DNA of 9,714 nucleotides from Bacillota bacterium. Lineage in GTDB: Bacteria; Bacillota; Clostridia; Peptostreptococcales; Anaerovoracaceae. The translations under genes and the position numbers were made by a program. Under the pieces are notes generated by a model, which saw only the letters and a program-made list of their open reading frames with translations, was not told where the DNA came from and ran no database searches. Positions 1 through 6,229 of the stretch are shown piece by piece. Positions within the stretch are counted from its first letter, which is position 1; the number at the start of each line of letters is the position of its first letter. The DNA is taken from the NCBI GenBank assembly GCA_030527065.1, contig JAUNBO010000005.1, forward strand, positions 1 through 9,714, written 5' to 3'.

Positions 1-4
1 GAGC

Positions 5-35
5 TCCAAAGCGTCTGGCATCCAGGCGCTTTGGA
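5..35. repeat. Strong hairpin without a T-tract
   Basis: A 14-bp inverted repeat with one G:T wobble pairs 5-18 with 22-35 around a CAT loop; the arms begin TCCAAAGCG and end CGCTTTGGA. Neither side is followed by a run of T, so it is not a standard intrinsic terminator on either strand. It may be the end of an upstream transcript processed at the hairpin, or a small dispersed repeat. The upstream gene lies outside the window. Confidence 0.6.
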
Positions 36-108
36 CTATCCATAGCTTATGCGCCCCTTGAACAGCGACGAGAAAGTAATAAAAAATAAAATTTTTTTAA
101 AATTTATA

Positions 109-137
109 GTGCATTTGTAACGAAAATGATGTATAAT
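109..137 (+). promoter_or_regulatory. Promoter for the transglutaminase-like lipoprotein gene
   Basis: A perfect -10 box TATAAT lies at 132-137. No good -35 box sits at the right distance: the hexamer 17 bases upstream (109-114, GTGCAT) is poor. A very AT-rich tract at about 77-108 could act as an UP element. Transcription would start near 144, giving a leader of about 130 bases. Confidence 0.55.
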
Positions 138-143
138 GAGAGC

Positions 144-274
144 AAATAAAGACACGCTCGCCGGAACGGGAAGAGACCAGGGCACACAAAGGCCCCGGAA
201 AGACGGTTTCCGGCGATGGGTCCGCCCCCCTTTTGCAGTACGGGCGGGGCGGTGAAAAAAGGAGATGCAGTAAT
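144..274 (+). promoter_or_regulatory. Structured 5' leader with competing hairpins
   Basis: The untranslated leader is GC-rich, unlike the promoter before it. A perfect 7-bp hairpin pairs CCGGAAA (195-201) with TTTCCGG (207-213). The same 3' arm can instead pair perfectly over 8 bp with CGCCGGAA at 159-166, so the two folds exclude each other. A further helix pairs CCGCCCC (222-228) with GGGGCGG (246-252), ending nine bases before the ribosome binding site GGAG (261-264). This suggests control of translation or mRNA stability. I could not match it to a known riboswitch class. Confidence 0.4.
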
Positions 275-1354
275 ATGAAGAAGAAAACCAGACTGCAATT
301 TGTAAGCTTCCTGCTGACAGCGGCATTGATTTTTACGTTGGCAGGCTGCGGGGCGGTTCCCGCAGAAGAGGCGCCGGCGGAGGACGCAGACACTGCCGGA
401 GAAACCGTTGTATCGGAAGACGGAGATACGGCTTCGGACTTTGAAGATTTTGTAGCGGAGGCCTATCTGGAAGAAGAAGATGCGGCGCTGATATCCATAT
501 CCGAAGAGGAAATGGTGCCCCTCACCGAGTCCGGCGCGGCAGTCTCTGCAGACCTCATGCCCGTGGCCAGCGGCACCGTGGTCTACACCGGCGGCGGCGC
601 CACCATAGACGCCTCCAATACGGCGGAGGGCTACATCATGGTAAAATACGGAGGCACCTCCACCGCCAGGCTGAAGGTGATGGTAACAGGGCCCAGCGGC
701 ACCAACTACACCTACAATCTGAACACCCAGGGGAACTATGAGACCTTTCCTCTCTCCGACGGCAACGGCACATACAAGCTGGGCGTCTATCAGAATGTGA
801 GCGGAAACAGATACTCGGTCCTTCTCAGCAAAAGCGTCAGCGTAAGCCTGGAGAACGAGTTCGCACCTTTCCTGCGTCCCAACCAGTATGTCAATTATGC
901 AACGGCCGGCAACACGGTGGCCAAGGCGGCGGAGCTCTGCCAGGGCAAGACCACGGAGCTGGAAAAGGTGGAGGCAGTTTACCATTTTGTAGTCAAGAAC
1001 TTCACTTACGATAAAGAAAAGGCAGCTTCCGTCCAGAGCGGTTATCTGCCGGATGTGGACGCAGTCCTGGCGGCCCGGAAAGGCATCTGCTTCGATTATG
1101 CAGCCGTCATGGCAGCCATGCTCCGGAGCCAGGGAGTCCCCACCAAGCTGGTGGTGGGCTACACCGGTTCCGTGTACCATGCCTGGATCAACTGCTACAG
1201 TGCGGACAGCGGCTGGATAGACGGAGTCATCTTCTTCGACGGTTCCACCTGGAAGCTGATGGATCCCACCTTTGCCTCCAGCGCCAATTCCAGCGCAAAA
1301 ATTATGGAGTACATCGGGACGGGGAGCAATTACACAGCGAAATACCTTTATTAA
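275..1354 (+). CDS. Secreted lipoprotein with transglutaminase-like domain
   Basis: The protein has 359 residues. It starts at the ATG behind GGAG (261-264); an in-frame ATG 14 codons upstream lacks a site and would place charged residues before the signal peptide. Residues 1-25 form a lipoprotein signal with lipobox LAGC (Cys25), so it should be anchored on the outer face of the membrane. Residues 26-80 are an acidic, Ala/Glu-rich linker. About 97-195 is Gly/Thr/Tyr-rich and looks like a beta-sandwich domain. Residues 215-335 form the transglutaminase-like (cysteine protease fold) domain, with the likely triad Cys272 (KGICFDYA), His302 (YHAWI) and Asp330 (LMDPTF). Such domains may cross-link, hydrolyse or bind proteins or peptidoglycan peptides; the substrate is unknown. 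The gene has its own promoter and terminator and is not part of the downstream operon. Confidence 0.9.
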   Translation: MKKKTRLQFVSFLLTAALIFTLAGCGAVPAEEAPAEDADTAGETVVSEDGDTASDFEDFVAEAYLEEEDAALISISEEEMVPLTESGAAVSADLMPVASGTVVYTGGGATIDASNTAEGYIMVKYGGTSTARLKVMVTGPSGTNYTYNLNTQGNYETFPLSDGNGTYKLGVYQNVSGNRYSVLLSKSVSVSLENEFAPFLRPNQYVNYATAGNTVAKAAELCQGKTTELEKVEAVYHFVVKNFTYDKEKAASVQSGYLPDVDAVLAARKGICFDYAAVMAAMLRSQGVPTKLVVGYTGSVYHAWINCYSADSGWIDGVIFFDGSTWKLMDPTFASSANSSAKIMEYIGTGSNYTAKYLY

Positions 1355-1368
1355 GTTCAAAAGGGCGG

Positions 1369-1409
1369 GGGACCGGAGGCAGGGAAACTGCCTGCGGTCC
1401 CGAATTTTT
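1369..1409 (+). terminator. Intrinsic terminator of the lipoprotein gene
   Basis: GGGACCG (1369-1375) pairs with CGGTCCC (1395-1401), and after one G/G mismatch AGGCAG (1377-1382) pairs with CTGCCT (1388-1393) around a GGAAA loop. A run of five T follows at 1405-1409. It lies 14 bases after the stop codon. Confidence 0.88.
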
Positions 1410-1418
1410 GTCAATAGA

Positions 1419-1447
1419 GCCGCCGGAGGGGCGCTTCGGGTGGCGGC
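1419..1447. repeat. GC-rich inverted repeat
   Basis: GCCGCC (1419-1424) and GGCGGC (1442-1447) form a 6-bp stem around a 17-base loop. It lies between the terminator and the next promoter. No function is evident. Confidence 0.3.
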
Positions 1448-1466
1448 GGTCTCAGAGAACAGCATA

Positions 1467-1498
1467 CAGAATTCCGCGGGGGACGCCGTGGAATTTTG
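1467..1498. repeat. Long imperfect hairpin in the intergenic region
   Basis: Positions 1467-1479 pair with 1486-1498 over 13 bp, including two G:T wobbles; the arms carry AATTCC and GGAATT around a six-base loop. The 3' arm is T-rich (TTTTG) and TTG follows, so it could be a second, weaker terminator that insulates the downstream operon. It could equally be a binding site upstream of the operon promoter, whose -35 box is 22 bases further on. Confidence 0.45.
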
Positions 1499-1520
1499 TT
1501 GCATTCTGAAAGCAAAAGAG

Positions 1521-1549
1521 TTGCGCATCGAGAGCAAATAGGGTATGAT
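1521..1549 (+). promoter_or_regulatory. Promoter of the pilus-like operon
   Basis: The -35 box TTGCGC (1521-1526) is separated by exactly 17 bases from the -10 box TATGAT (1544-1549, five of six to consensus). Transcription would start near 1556, giving a leader of only about 20 bases before the first gene. The weak -35 box leaves room for an activator. Confidence 0.6.
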
Positions 1550-1576
1550 TTTATCCGATGAACAGGAGTGGTTCCT

Positions 1577-2620
1577 TTGAAAAAAAAGCTGTTTGACAAT
1601 CTGTCCCTTGCATCTCTCTGCCTGGAGCTTTCCCTTATGCTGAAAGCGGGGATATCCATCAGCGAGGCGTTTCTTCTTCTGGAGGAAGACGAAAAAGACC
1701 GGGAATGCCGGGAGGTCTTTCACCGGGTTTTCCGGGAGCTGGAGCAGGGCGGGGAACTGGAAGCCGTTTTGAGAGAAACGGGAGTTTTTCCTTCGTACAT
1801 GGCGGCCATGGTGGGCATCGGCCAGCAGACCGGCAGTCTGGAATCCGTGTTCAGAGGCCTGGCTGCCTACTACCAGCGGCAGGAGAACATTTCCTCCGCC
1901 ATCCGCAGCGCCGTGGTCTATCCCCTGGCCCTGTTCTTTATGGTGCTGGTGGTGCTGGGAGTCCTTATCACAGAAGTGCTGCCCATTTTCAACGACGTTT
2001 TCAGCCAGCTGGGGGCTTCTCTGTCTCCGGCGGCTTTGGCCTTCATGGAGCTGGGCCAGGCTCTGGACGCCGCCAAGTGGGTGCTCCTGGGATTCCTGGC
2101 GGCCCTTTTGCTTCTGATTGCCTTGTCGGCCATCGTTCCTTCCCTGCGGGAGGGCTTCGTCCGCTTCTGCGGCCGTATCCTGGCCGGGACCCGGCTGGGG
2201 CGGAAGGTGGCCACGGCCCGGCTGGCCTCCGCCATGGCCATGGGCCTTGCAGGGGCCATGGATGTGGACAGCTCTTTGGAGGCGGCTCAGGACCTGGTGG
2301 CAGGGTCCGCTGTCAGCCCGCAGATCGCTGAATGCCGCCGCCTCATTGGAGAAGGAAAGAGCTTTTGTGAGGCTGTTTCGGAAACGGCGCTCTTCGACCC
2401 CGCCTGCTGCCGCATGCTTTCCATAGGAGTCCGGGCCGGGGCGGCGGACAGCGTTATGGAGGAGATCGCCCGGCGCACACAGGAAGAGGCGGACCAGGCC
2501 ATAGACCGGGCCGTAGGCAGGGCGGAGCCCATTCTGGTCACCGTTATGGCCCTGGTGGTGGGGCTGGTGCTTTTGTCCGTCATGCTGCCCCTTATGGGCG
2601 TCATGTCGTCCATCGGATAG
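1577..2620 (+). CDS. pilC: PilC/GspF-like inner membrane platform protein
   Basis: The protein has 347 residues. The chosen start is TTG at 1577, because AGGAG (1564-1568) lies eight bases before it; the in-frame GTG at 1568 overlaps that site and is unlikely. It has the duplicated T2SSF fold: a first cytoplasmic domain (about 10-112) containing IGQQTGSLESVF, membrane helices at about 114-136 and 168-190, a second domain (about 195-312) containing SIGVRAGAADSVM, and a last helix at 318-341. SAVVYPLAL and FSQLGASLS match conserved family positions. In type IV pili and type II secretion this protein sits at the base and couples the cytoplasmic ATPase to pilin assembly. The usual Glu of the first domain's GxGExSG-type motif is Gln83 here. 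The length is slightly shorter than typical PilC (about 400) but normal for Gram-positive forms. Confidence 0.9.
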   Translation: MKKKLFDNLSLASLCLELSLMLKAGISISEAFLLLEEDEKDRECREVFHRVFRELEQGGELEAVLRETGVFPSYMAAMVGIGQQTGSLESVFRGLAAYYQRQENISSAIRSAVVYPLALFFMVLVVLGVLITEVLPIFNDVFSQLGASLSPAALAFMELGQALDAAKWVLLGFLAALLLLIALSAIVPSLREGFVRFCGRILAGTRLGRKVATARLASAMAMGLAGAMDVDSSLEAAQDLVAGSAVSPQIAECRRLIGEGKSFCEAVSETALFDPACCRMLSIGVRAGAADSVMEEIARRTQEEADQAIDRAVGRAEPILVTVMALVVGLVLLSVMLPLMGVMSSIG

Positions 2621-2632
2621 GAGGGCCTTCTT

Positions 2633-2968
2633 ATGAAACAGCGCAGAGGGCGTCCTTTCATGGAGCTTCTTCGGGGCAACATCTTTGCCATAGTCCTGTT
2701 TGCGGGAGCGGCCATTCTCTTTTCAGGCGGCCTGGACCGGGCCGCTGCGGCCCAGGAGACGGAAGCCCTGCGGACGGCGGAAGACAGCCTGCGCCGGGCG
2801 GCGGTGAGTTGTTATGCGCTGGAAGGCAGCTATCCTTCCAGCTACGAATACATCAGGGAAAATTACGGCGTGGCCCTGGACGAGAGCAAATATGCGGTGT
2901 ACTATGAGATCTTCGCTTCCAACATCATGCCGGAGATCACCGTTGTGGAAAGGCAGGGAGCGGAATGA
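2633..2968 (+). CDS. Small pilin-like membrane protein, first of four
   Basis: The protein has 111 residues. AGGAGGG (2619-2625), overlapping the stop codon of the previous gene, precedes the ATG. A basic N-terminus (residues 1-15) leads into one membrane helix (about 16-33) and an extracytoplasmic domain with a helix (about 36-58) and the stretch CYALEGSYPSSYEYI (60-74). The pattern of a helix followed by a Tyr/Pro-rich turn resembles small pseudopilins. A possible prepilin motif is Gly6 with Glu11 at +5, but Arg14 and Gly15 interrupt the helix normally expected there, so cleavage is uncertain. It probably forms part of the pilus-like assembly encoded by the operon. I do not recognise a named family. 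Confidence 0.8.
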   Translation: MKQRRGRPFMELLRGNIFAIVLFAGAAILFSGGLDRAAAAQETEALRTAEDSLRRAAVSCYALEGSYPSSYEYIRENYGVALDESKYAVYYEIFASNIMPEITVVERQGAE

Positions 2969-3450
2969 AAGGGCGCGCCGTCAATGTGGAGATCGTCGCC
3001 GGCCTGATTCTGTTCTGCGTATTCGCCGGAGCCATGCTTCTGGTCCTTACGTCGGGAGCCGGGGCCTATAAAAATGTAGGCGATGAGTTGGAAGGGCAGT
3101 TTGGAGAACGGACCTGCGTCAGTTATATTGCCGCCAAGGTCCGGCATTACGACAGCCAGGCTGCGGTGGAAATAGTGGATTTCAACGGCATGCAGGCCCT
3201 GTGTCTGAAGGAAGAGATACAGGGGACGCCTTATGTCACCCTGCTTTACCATTACGACGGCTATGTGCGGGAGCTCTTCTTTGCCCAGGGGGCGGAGCTG
3301 CTGCCGGAGGACGGGGAGACCATCATTGCGGCGGAGGCCCTGGAGCTTGAAGAGGCGGAAGCGGGCCTGCTGCGGGTGGAATGTGTAACAGAGGGGCGCA
3401 GTGCGGAATTGTATCTGGCTCTGCGCAGCACAGGAGGTGAGGGCCTGTGA
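2965..3450 (+). CDS. Pilin-like protein (possibly DUF4860 family)
   Basis: The protein has 161 residues and overlaps the previous gene by ATGA, which suggests coupled translation. A short basic N-terminus precedes Glu9 and one membrane helix (about 9-29). Glu at the edge of the helix is the prepilin hallmark, but the residue at the expected -1 position is Arg4 rather than Gly (Gly3 would put Glu at +6). The outer domain (about 35-155) is beta-rich, with Cys51, Cys80 and Cys140 that could form a disulfide. From memory it resembles small Clostridial proteins annotated DUF4860 that occur next to PilC/PilT genes; I could not check this. The likely role is a minor pseudopilin. Function otherwise unknown. 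Confidence 0.78.
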   Translation: MKGRAVNVEIVAGLILFCVFAGAMLLVLTSGAGAYKNVGDELEGQFGERTCVSYIAAKVRHYDSQAAVEIVDFNGMQALCLKEEIQGTPYVTLLYHYDGYVRELFFAQGAELLPEDGETIIAAEALELEEAEAGLLRVECVTEGRSAELYLALRSTGGEGL

Positions 3451-3902
3451 GGGGGAGACGCACCGCTTCCGCCAGGACGGGCCTCTTTCTGGCGGAACTC
3501 ATCATTATGCTGCTGATCTTTGCTCTCTGCGCCGCCGTCTGTATGCGCATGTTCGGGGCGGCCCAGGTCAATTCAGACCGGAGCCGGGACCTGAACTGGG
3601 CCAGCCTGCGGGTCCAGTCCGCCGCCGAGTGCTACAAGGCCGCCGGCGGGGATGTGGCGGAAACGGCCCGGCTGCTGGGAAGACAGGAGACGCCGGCGGG
3701 AGCCGGAGAGGACCCTTCCGCCGGGAGCTGCGTCCTGAGCTATTACGACGGGGAGTGGGCCGCCGCAGAAGAGGAAGAAGCAGCGTGGGTCCTTTGCCTG
3801 GACGTGGTGGAAGAGGGGCTGGCGGACATCTGGGTGAGCCCGGCAGACGAGGAAGAAAAATTCTTTTACATAAGGACGGGGGTGGTGTATCATGGAGAAT
3901 GA
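3447..3902 (+). CDS. Prepilin-like protein with class III signal
   Basis: The protein has 151 residues. It starts with GTG, overlapping the previous stop by GTGA; AGGAGGTGA (3432-3440) lies six bases before it and fixes this start. Residues 1-12 are basic and end in Gly12, followed by LFLAE and a hydrophobic helix to about 36. Cleavage after Gly12 would leave Leu at +1 and Glu17 at +5, the standard arrangement recognised by prepilin peptidase (PilD type). The outer domain is acidic, with an alanine/glutamate run at about 104-113 and Cys62, Cys95 and Cys117. It is the best candidate for a processed pilin here, but it is short and encoded among minor-pilin-like genes. No prepilin peptidase gene lies in the window. 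Confidence 0.82.
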   Translation: MRGRRTASARTGLFLAELIIMLLIFALCAAVCMRMFGAAQVNSDRSRDLNWASLRVQSAAECYKAAGGDVAETARLLGRQETPAGAGEDPSAGSCVLSYYDGEWAAAEEEEAAWVLCLDVVEEGLADIWVSPADEEEKFFYIRTGVVYHGE

Positions 3903-4347
3903 ATCCAGAAGAAAACCGCCCAGGATGAGCGTGGGCGTCGTATCCCTGGTAGTGGTCTTCGCCGTGCTGTGCCTTACGGTGTTTGCCGTCCTGTCCTATG
4001 CCACCTCCCTTTCGGAGCTGCGGCTGGCGGAAAAAGGGGCGCAGGCCGTGGAGGATTATTACGAGGCGGACCTGGACTGCTCCGAAAAAGCGGCGGAGTG
4101 GAAAACACTATATGAAGAAGGCGCCACAGAAGAGGAGCTGGCCGCCGCAGCGGAAGGGGGCGGCGCTCTGGCTTATTACCGGGGGGAGACCCTCTGCCTG
4201 GAATACAGCAGTCCCGTAGACCAGGCGCAGGAGCTGAAGATCACCCTGGCCTTCCGGGAAGGCCGGATGGAGGTTCTGGCGTGGGTCCTGGTTTCCACGG
4301 GAAGCTGGGAGGCGGAGGACTCCATGGTGGTCTGGGACGGAGAATAG
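3892..4347 (+). CDS. GspK/PilX-like minor pilin lacking Glu+5
   Basis: The protein has 151 residues and overlaps the previous gene by 11 bases; the site before the ATG (around GGGGGTGG, 3878-3885) is weak, so translation is probably coupled. A basic N-terminus (1-14) ends at Gly15, followed by VVSLVVVF and a helix to about 36. If cut after Gly15, position +5 is Val20 instead of Glu. GspK-type tip pseudopilins of type II secretion also lack this Glu, so a tip role is plausible. The helix continues into a charged amphipathic stretch (40-57), and the rest is a small beta-rich domain with Cys63 and Cys102. A start at Met12 (3925) is possible but would remove most of the basic leader. Confidence 0.75.
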   Translation: MENESRRKPPRMSVGVVSLVVVFAVLCLTVFAVLSYATSLSELRLAEKGAQAVEDYYEADLDCSEKAAEWKTLYEEGATEEELAAAAEGGGALAYYRGETLCLEYSSPVDQAQELKITLAFREGRMEVLAWVLVSTGSWEAEDSMVVWDGE

Positions 4348-4363
4348 GAGGATGCAAGGTACC

Positions 4364-5449
4364 ATGATGACGCTGCACGAACTGCTGGAAAAGTCCACCA
4401 ATGGGGGGGCTGCCAATATATTTATCGTTTCCGGCAAGCCCCTGTGCTACGAAAAGGGCGGGGAATTCACAGAGCTGACGGAAGCCAACGTCATGCCGGA
4501 AACGGCCCGGGAGATCATCAATCAGGCTTATCAGCTGGCGGAACGGGATATAGGCCGGCTGCTCACCAGCGGCGACGACGATTTTGCCGTCTCCGTAAAA
4601 GGCCTGGCCCGCTACCGGGTCAGTACATATAAGCAGAGAGGCTCTCTGGCCGCCGTCATCCGGGTCATCTCCTTCGGCGTTCCGGATTACCGGGCGATGC
4701 ACATCCCGGAGAACGTCATGGCGGTGGCGGAGCATACCAAGGGGCTGGTCCTGGTCACGGGCCCTGCCGGCAGCGGCAAATCCACCACCCAGGCCTGCCT
4801 GATAGACCGCATCAATCACAGCCGCAGCGGCCACATCATCACCCTGGAGGAGCCCATAGAGTTTCTTTATCGGAACGACAAAAGCATCATAAGCCAAAGG
4901 GAGATAGACATAGATACCAGAGATTATGTGACGGCTCTCCGGGCCTGCCTGCGCCAGGCGCCCAGCGTCATCCTGCTGGGAGAGATGCGGGATTACGAGA
5001 CCATCAGCACGGCCATGACGGCGGCGGAAACGGGGCAGCTGGTCATCTCCACCCTCCATACCGTGGGCAGCATCAACACCATAGACCGCATCATAGACAT
5101 CTTCCCTCCCGGCCAGCAGCATCAGATACGGGTGCAGCTGGCCATGCTCCTGCGCTCCGTGGTGTCCCAGCAGCTGATACGGACCCTGGACAATGAGGTG
5201 GTCCCCGTATTTGAGGTGATGCACGTGAACAACGCCATCCGCAATATGATAAGGGAATCCAAGATCCATCAGATAGAGTCTGCCATAGGGGTTTCCCCGG
5301 CGGAGGGCATGATGAGCATGGACGGAGGCCTGCTGGAGCTGTACAGGGCAGGGCGCATAGACGCCGCTACGGCGCTGCGCTATGCCATCAACCAGGAGAT
5401 GATGGCCCGGCGTCTGGCCCCGGGAGGACAGCAGGAGGGACGGAAATGA
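4364..5449 (+). CDS. pilT: PilT-type pilus ATPase
   Basis: The protein has 361 residues from the ATG at 4364. An in-frame ATG at 4352 directly abuts AGGAGG (4346-4351) with no spacing, so 4364 or 4367 is more likely; the exact start is uncertain. An N-terminal PAS-like half (about 3-105) is followed by the RecA-like motor. Walker A is GPAGSGKST (133-141), the Asp box is around IITLEEPIEF (158-167), Walker B is ILLGEMRD (203-210), and the His box is STLHTVGS (229-236). AIRNMIRES (291-299) matches the C-terminal AIRNLIRE motif needed for retraction by PilT. The protein would form a cytoplasmic hexamer under the PilC-like protein and power movement of the pilus. It lacks the N-terminal domains and zinc site of PilB. 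Confidence 0.93.
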   Translation: MMTLHELLEKSTNGGAANIFIVSGKPLCYEKGGEFTELTEANVMPETAREIINQAYQLAERDIGRLLTSGDDDFAVSVKGLARYRVSTYKQRGSLAAVIRVISFGVPDYRAMHIPENVMAVAEHTKGLVLVTGPAGSGKSTTQACLIDRINHSRSGHIITLEEPIEFLYRNDKSIISQREIDIDTRDYVTALRACLRQAPSVILLGEMRDYETISTAMTAAETGQLVISTLHTVGSINTIDRIIDIFPPGQQHQIRVQLAMLLRSVVSQQLIRTLDNEVVPVFEVMHVNNAIRNMIRESKIHQIESAIGVSPAEGMMSMDGGLLELYRAGRIDAATALRYAINQEMMARRLAPGGQQEGRK

Positions 5450-6216
5450 GCAGAAAGCGCCTGGTATTGATACTGATCCTGGCCGGTATTTTGGCATTTT
5501 CTCTCTTCCGGCTGGTGAGCATCTGGCAGGAATATGAAGAAGGGGACGCCATCTATGAAGAGGCCAGAAGCTATGTCCTGACGGAGGAAATGCTGGGAGA
5601 CGATCGGGTGGAGGACATAGAAAATCCCCACCGGGCCCTGGGGGTCTATGTGGACATAGAGGGGCTCCGGGAAGAAAACCCGGAGGTGCTGGGCTGGCTC
5701 CTCATAAAGGACACGCCGGTGGACTATCCGCTTTTACAGGGAGAGGACAACAGCTACTATCTGAATCATACCTACAACAACGCCTGGAACAGCCTGGGGA
5801 GCATTTTCCTGGATTGCCGGGCTGCTCCGGATCTCTCCGATCTCCACAGCATCATTTACGGCCACAATACGAAAAATAACTCTCAGTTCGGAAGCCTGCG
5901 AAAGCTTCGGGACCAGAGTTATTATGAAGAGCATTCCGAATTTTACGTGCTGCTGGAAGACGGTTATCTCACCTATGCCATCTTTTCCGTTCACAGGGCC
6001 CACACCCTCAGCGAGGTCTTTCAGACGGATTCCACCGTGGCGGAGGAGCACCAGGCCTTCCTGGATTTTGCACTGGAGCAGTCCGTAATCGAAAGCGGCA
6101 TAGAGGTTTTGCCCACGGACCGGATCGTTACCCTGTCCACCTGCACCGGCAACGACATCAACGAACGCCTGGTGGTCCACGGCGTGCTGGTGGAGGACAG
6201 CCGGCAGGAGCAGTAA
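5446..6216 (+). CDS. srtB: Class B sortase
   Basis: The protein has 256 residues and overlaps the ATPase gene by ATGA, with AGGAGG (5433-5438) seven bases before the start. One N-terminal membrane anchor (about 5-26) is followed by the sortase fold. The catalytic residues are His140 (IYGHNT), Cys233 (TLSTCTG) and Arg241 (NERLVVHG). The helix-rich N-terminal part with ALGVYVDIEGL and VLGWLLIKDTPVDYPLLQ is typical of class B. Sortases cut a C-terminal sorting signal on secreted proteins and join it to peptidoglycan or another protein; class B enzymes often serve one or few substrates. No protein in the window has a sorting signal (motif, helix and charged tail at the C-terminus), so the substrate is elsewhere. 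Cys124 (FLDCRAAP) replaces a residue that is often Tyr in relatives. Confidence 0.94.
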   Translation: MSRKRLVLILILAGILAFSLFRLVSIWQEYEEGDAIYEEARSYVLTEEMLGDDRVEDIENPHRALGVYVDIEGLREENPEVLGWLLIKDTPVDYPLLQGEDNSYYLNHTYNNAWNSLGSIFLDCRAAPDLSDLHSIIYGHNTKNNSQFGSLRKLRDQSYYEEHSEFYVLLEDGYLTYAIFSVHRAHTLSEVFQTDSTVAEEHQAFLDFALEQSVIESGIEVLPTDRIVTLSTCTGNDINERLVVHGVLVEDSRQEQ

Positions 6217-6229
6217 GGCTGAATACTTC

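Noticed and set aside
144..260. Possible cyclic di-GMP riboswitch in the lipoprotein leader
   Set aside because: It would fit a pilus neighbourhood, but the conserved blocks of class I (such as GCAAAGCC after CAGGGCAAACC) or class II are not present in the right order.
104..1723. A 539-codon open frame on the minus strand opposite the lipoprotein gene
   Set aside because: It lies antisense to a gene with a clear lipobox, domain and catalytic triad, has a composition unlike a real protein (His, Arg, Cys, Gly rich) and crosses a promoter and a terminator.
138..2892. The 11-mer GAGAGCAAATA at 138-148, 1530-1540 and 2882-2892, twice next to promoters
   Set aside because: About ten repeated 11-mer pairs are expected by chance in a window of this size, the position relative to the -10 box differs, and the third copy is inside a coding region.
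4241..5497. A 418-codon open frame on the minus strand opposite the PilT gene
   Set aside because: The plus strand carries every PilT motif; the antisense frame is a by-product of GC-rich codon use and shows no recognisable domain.
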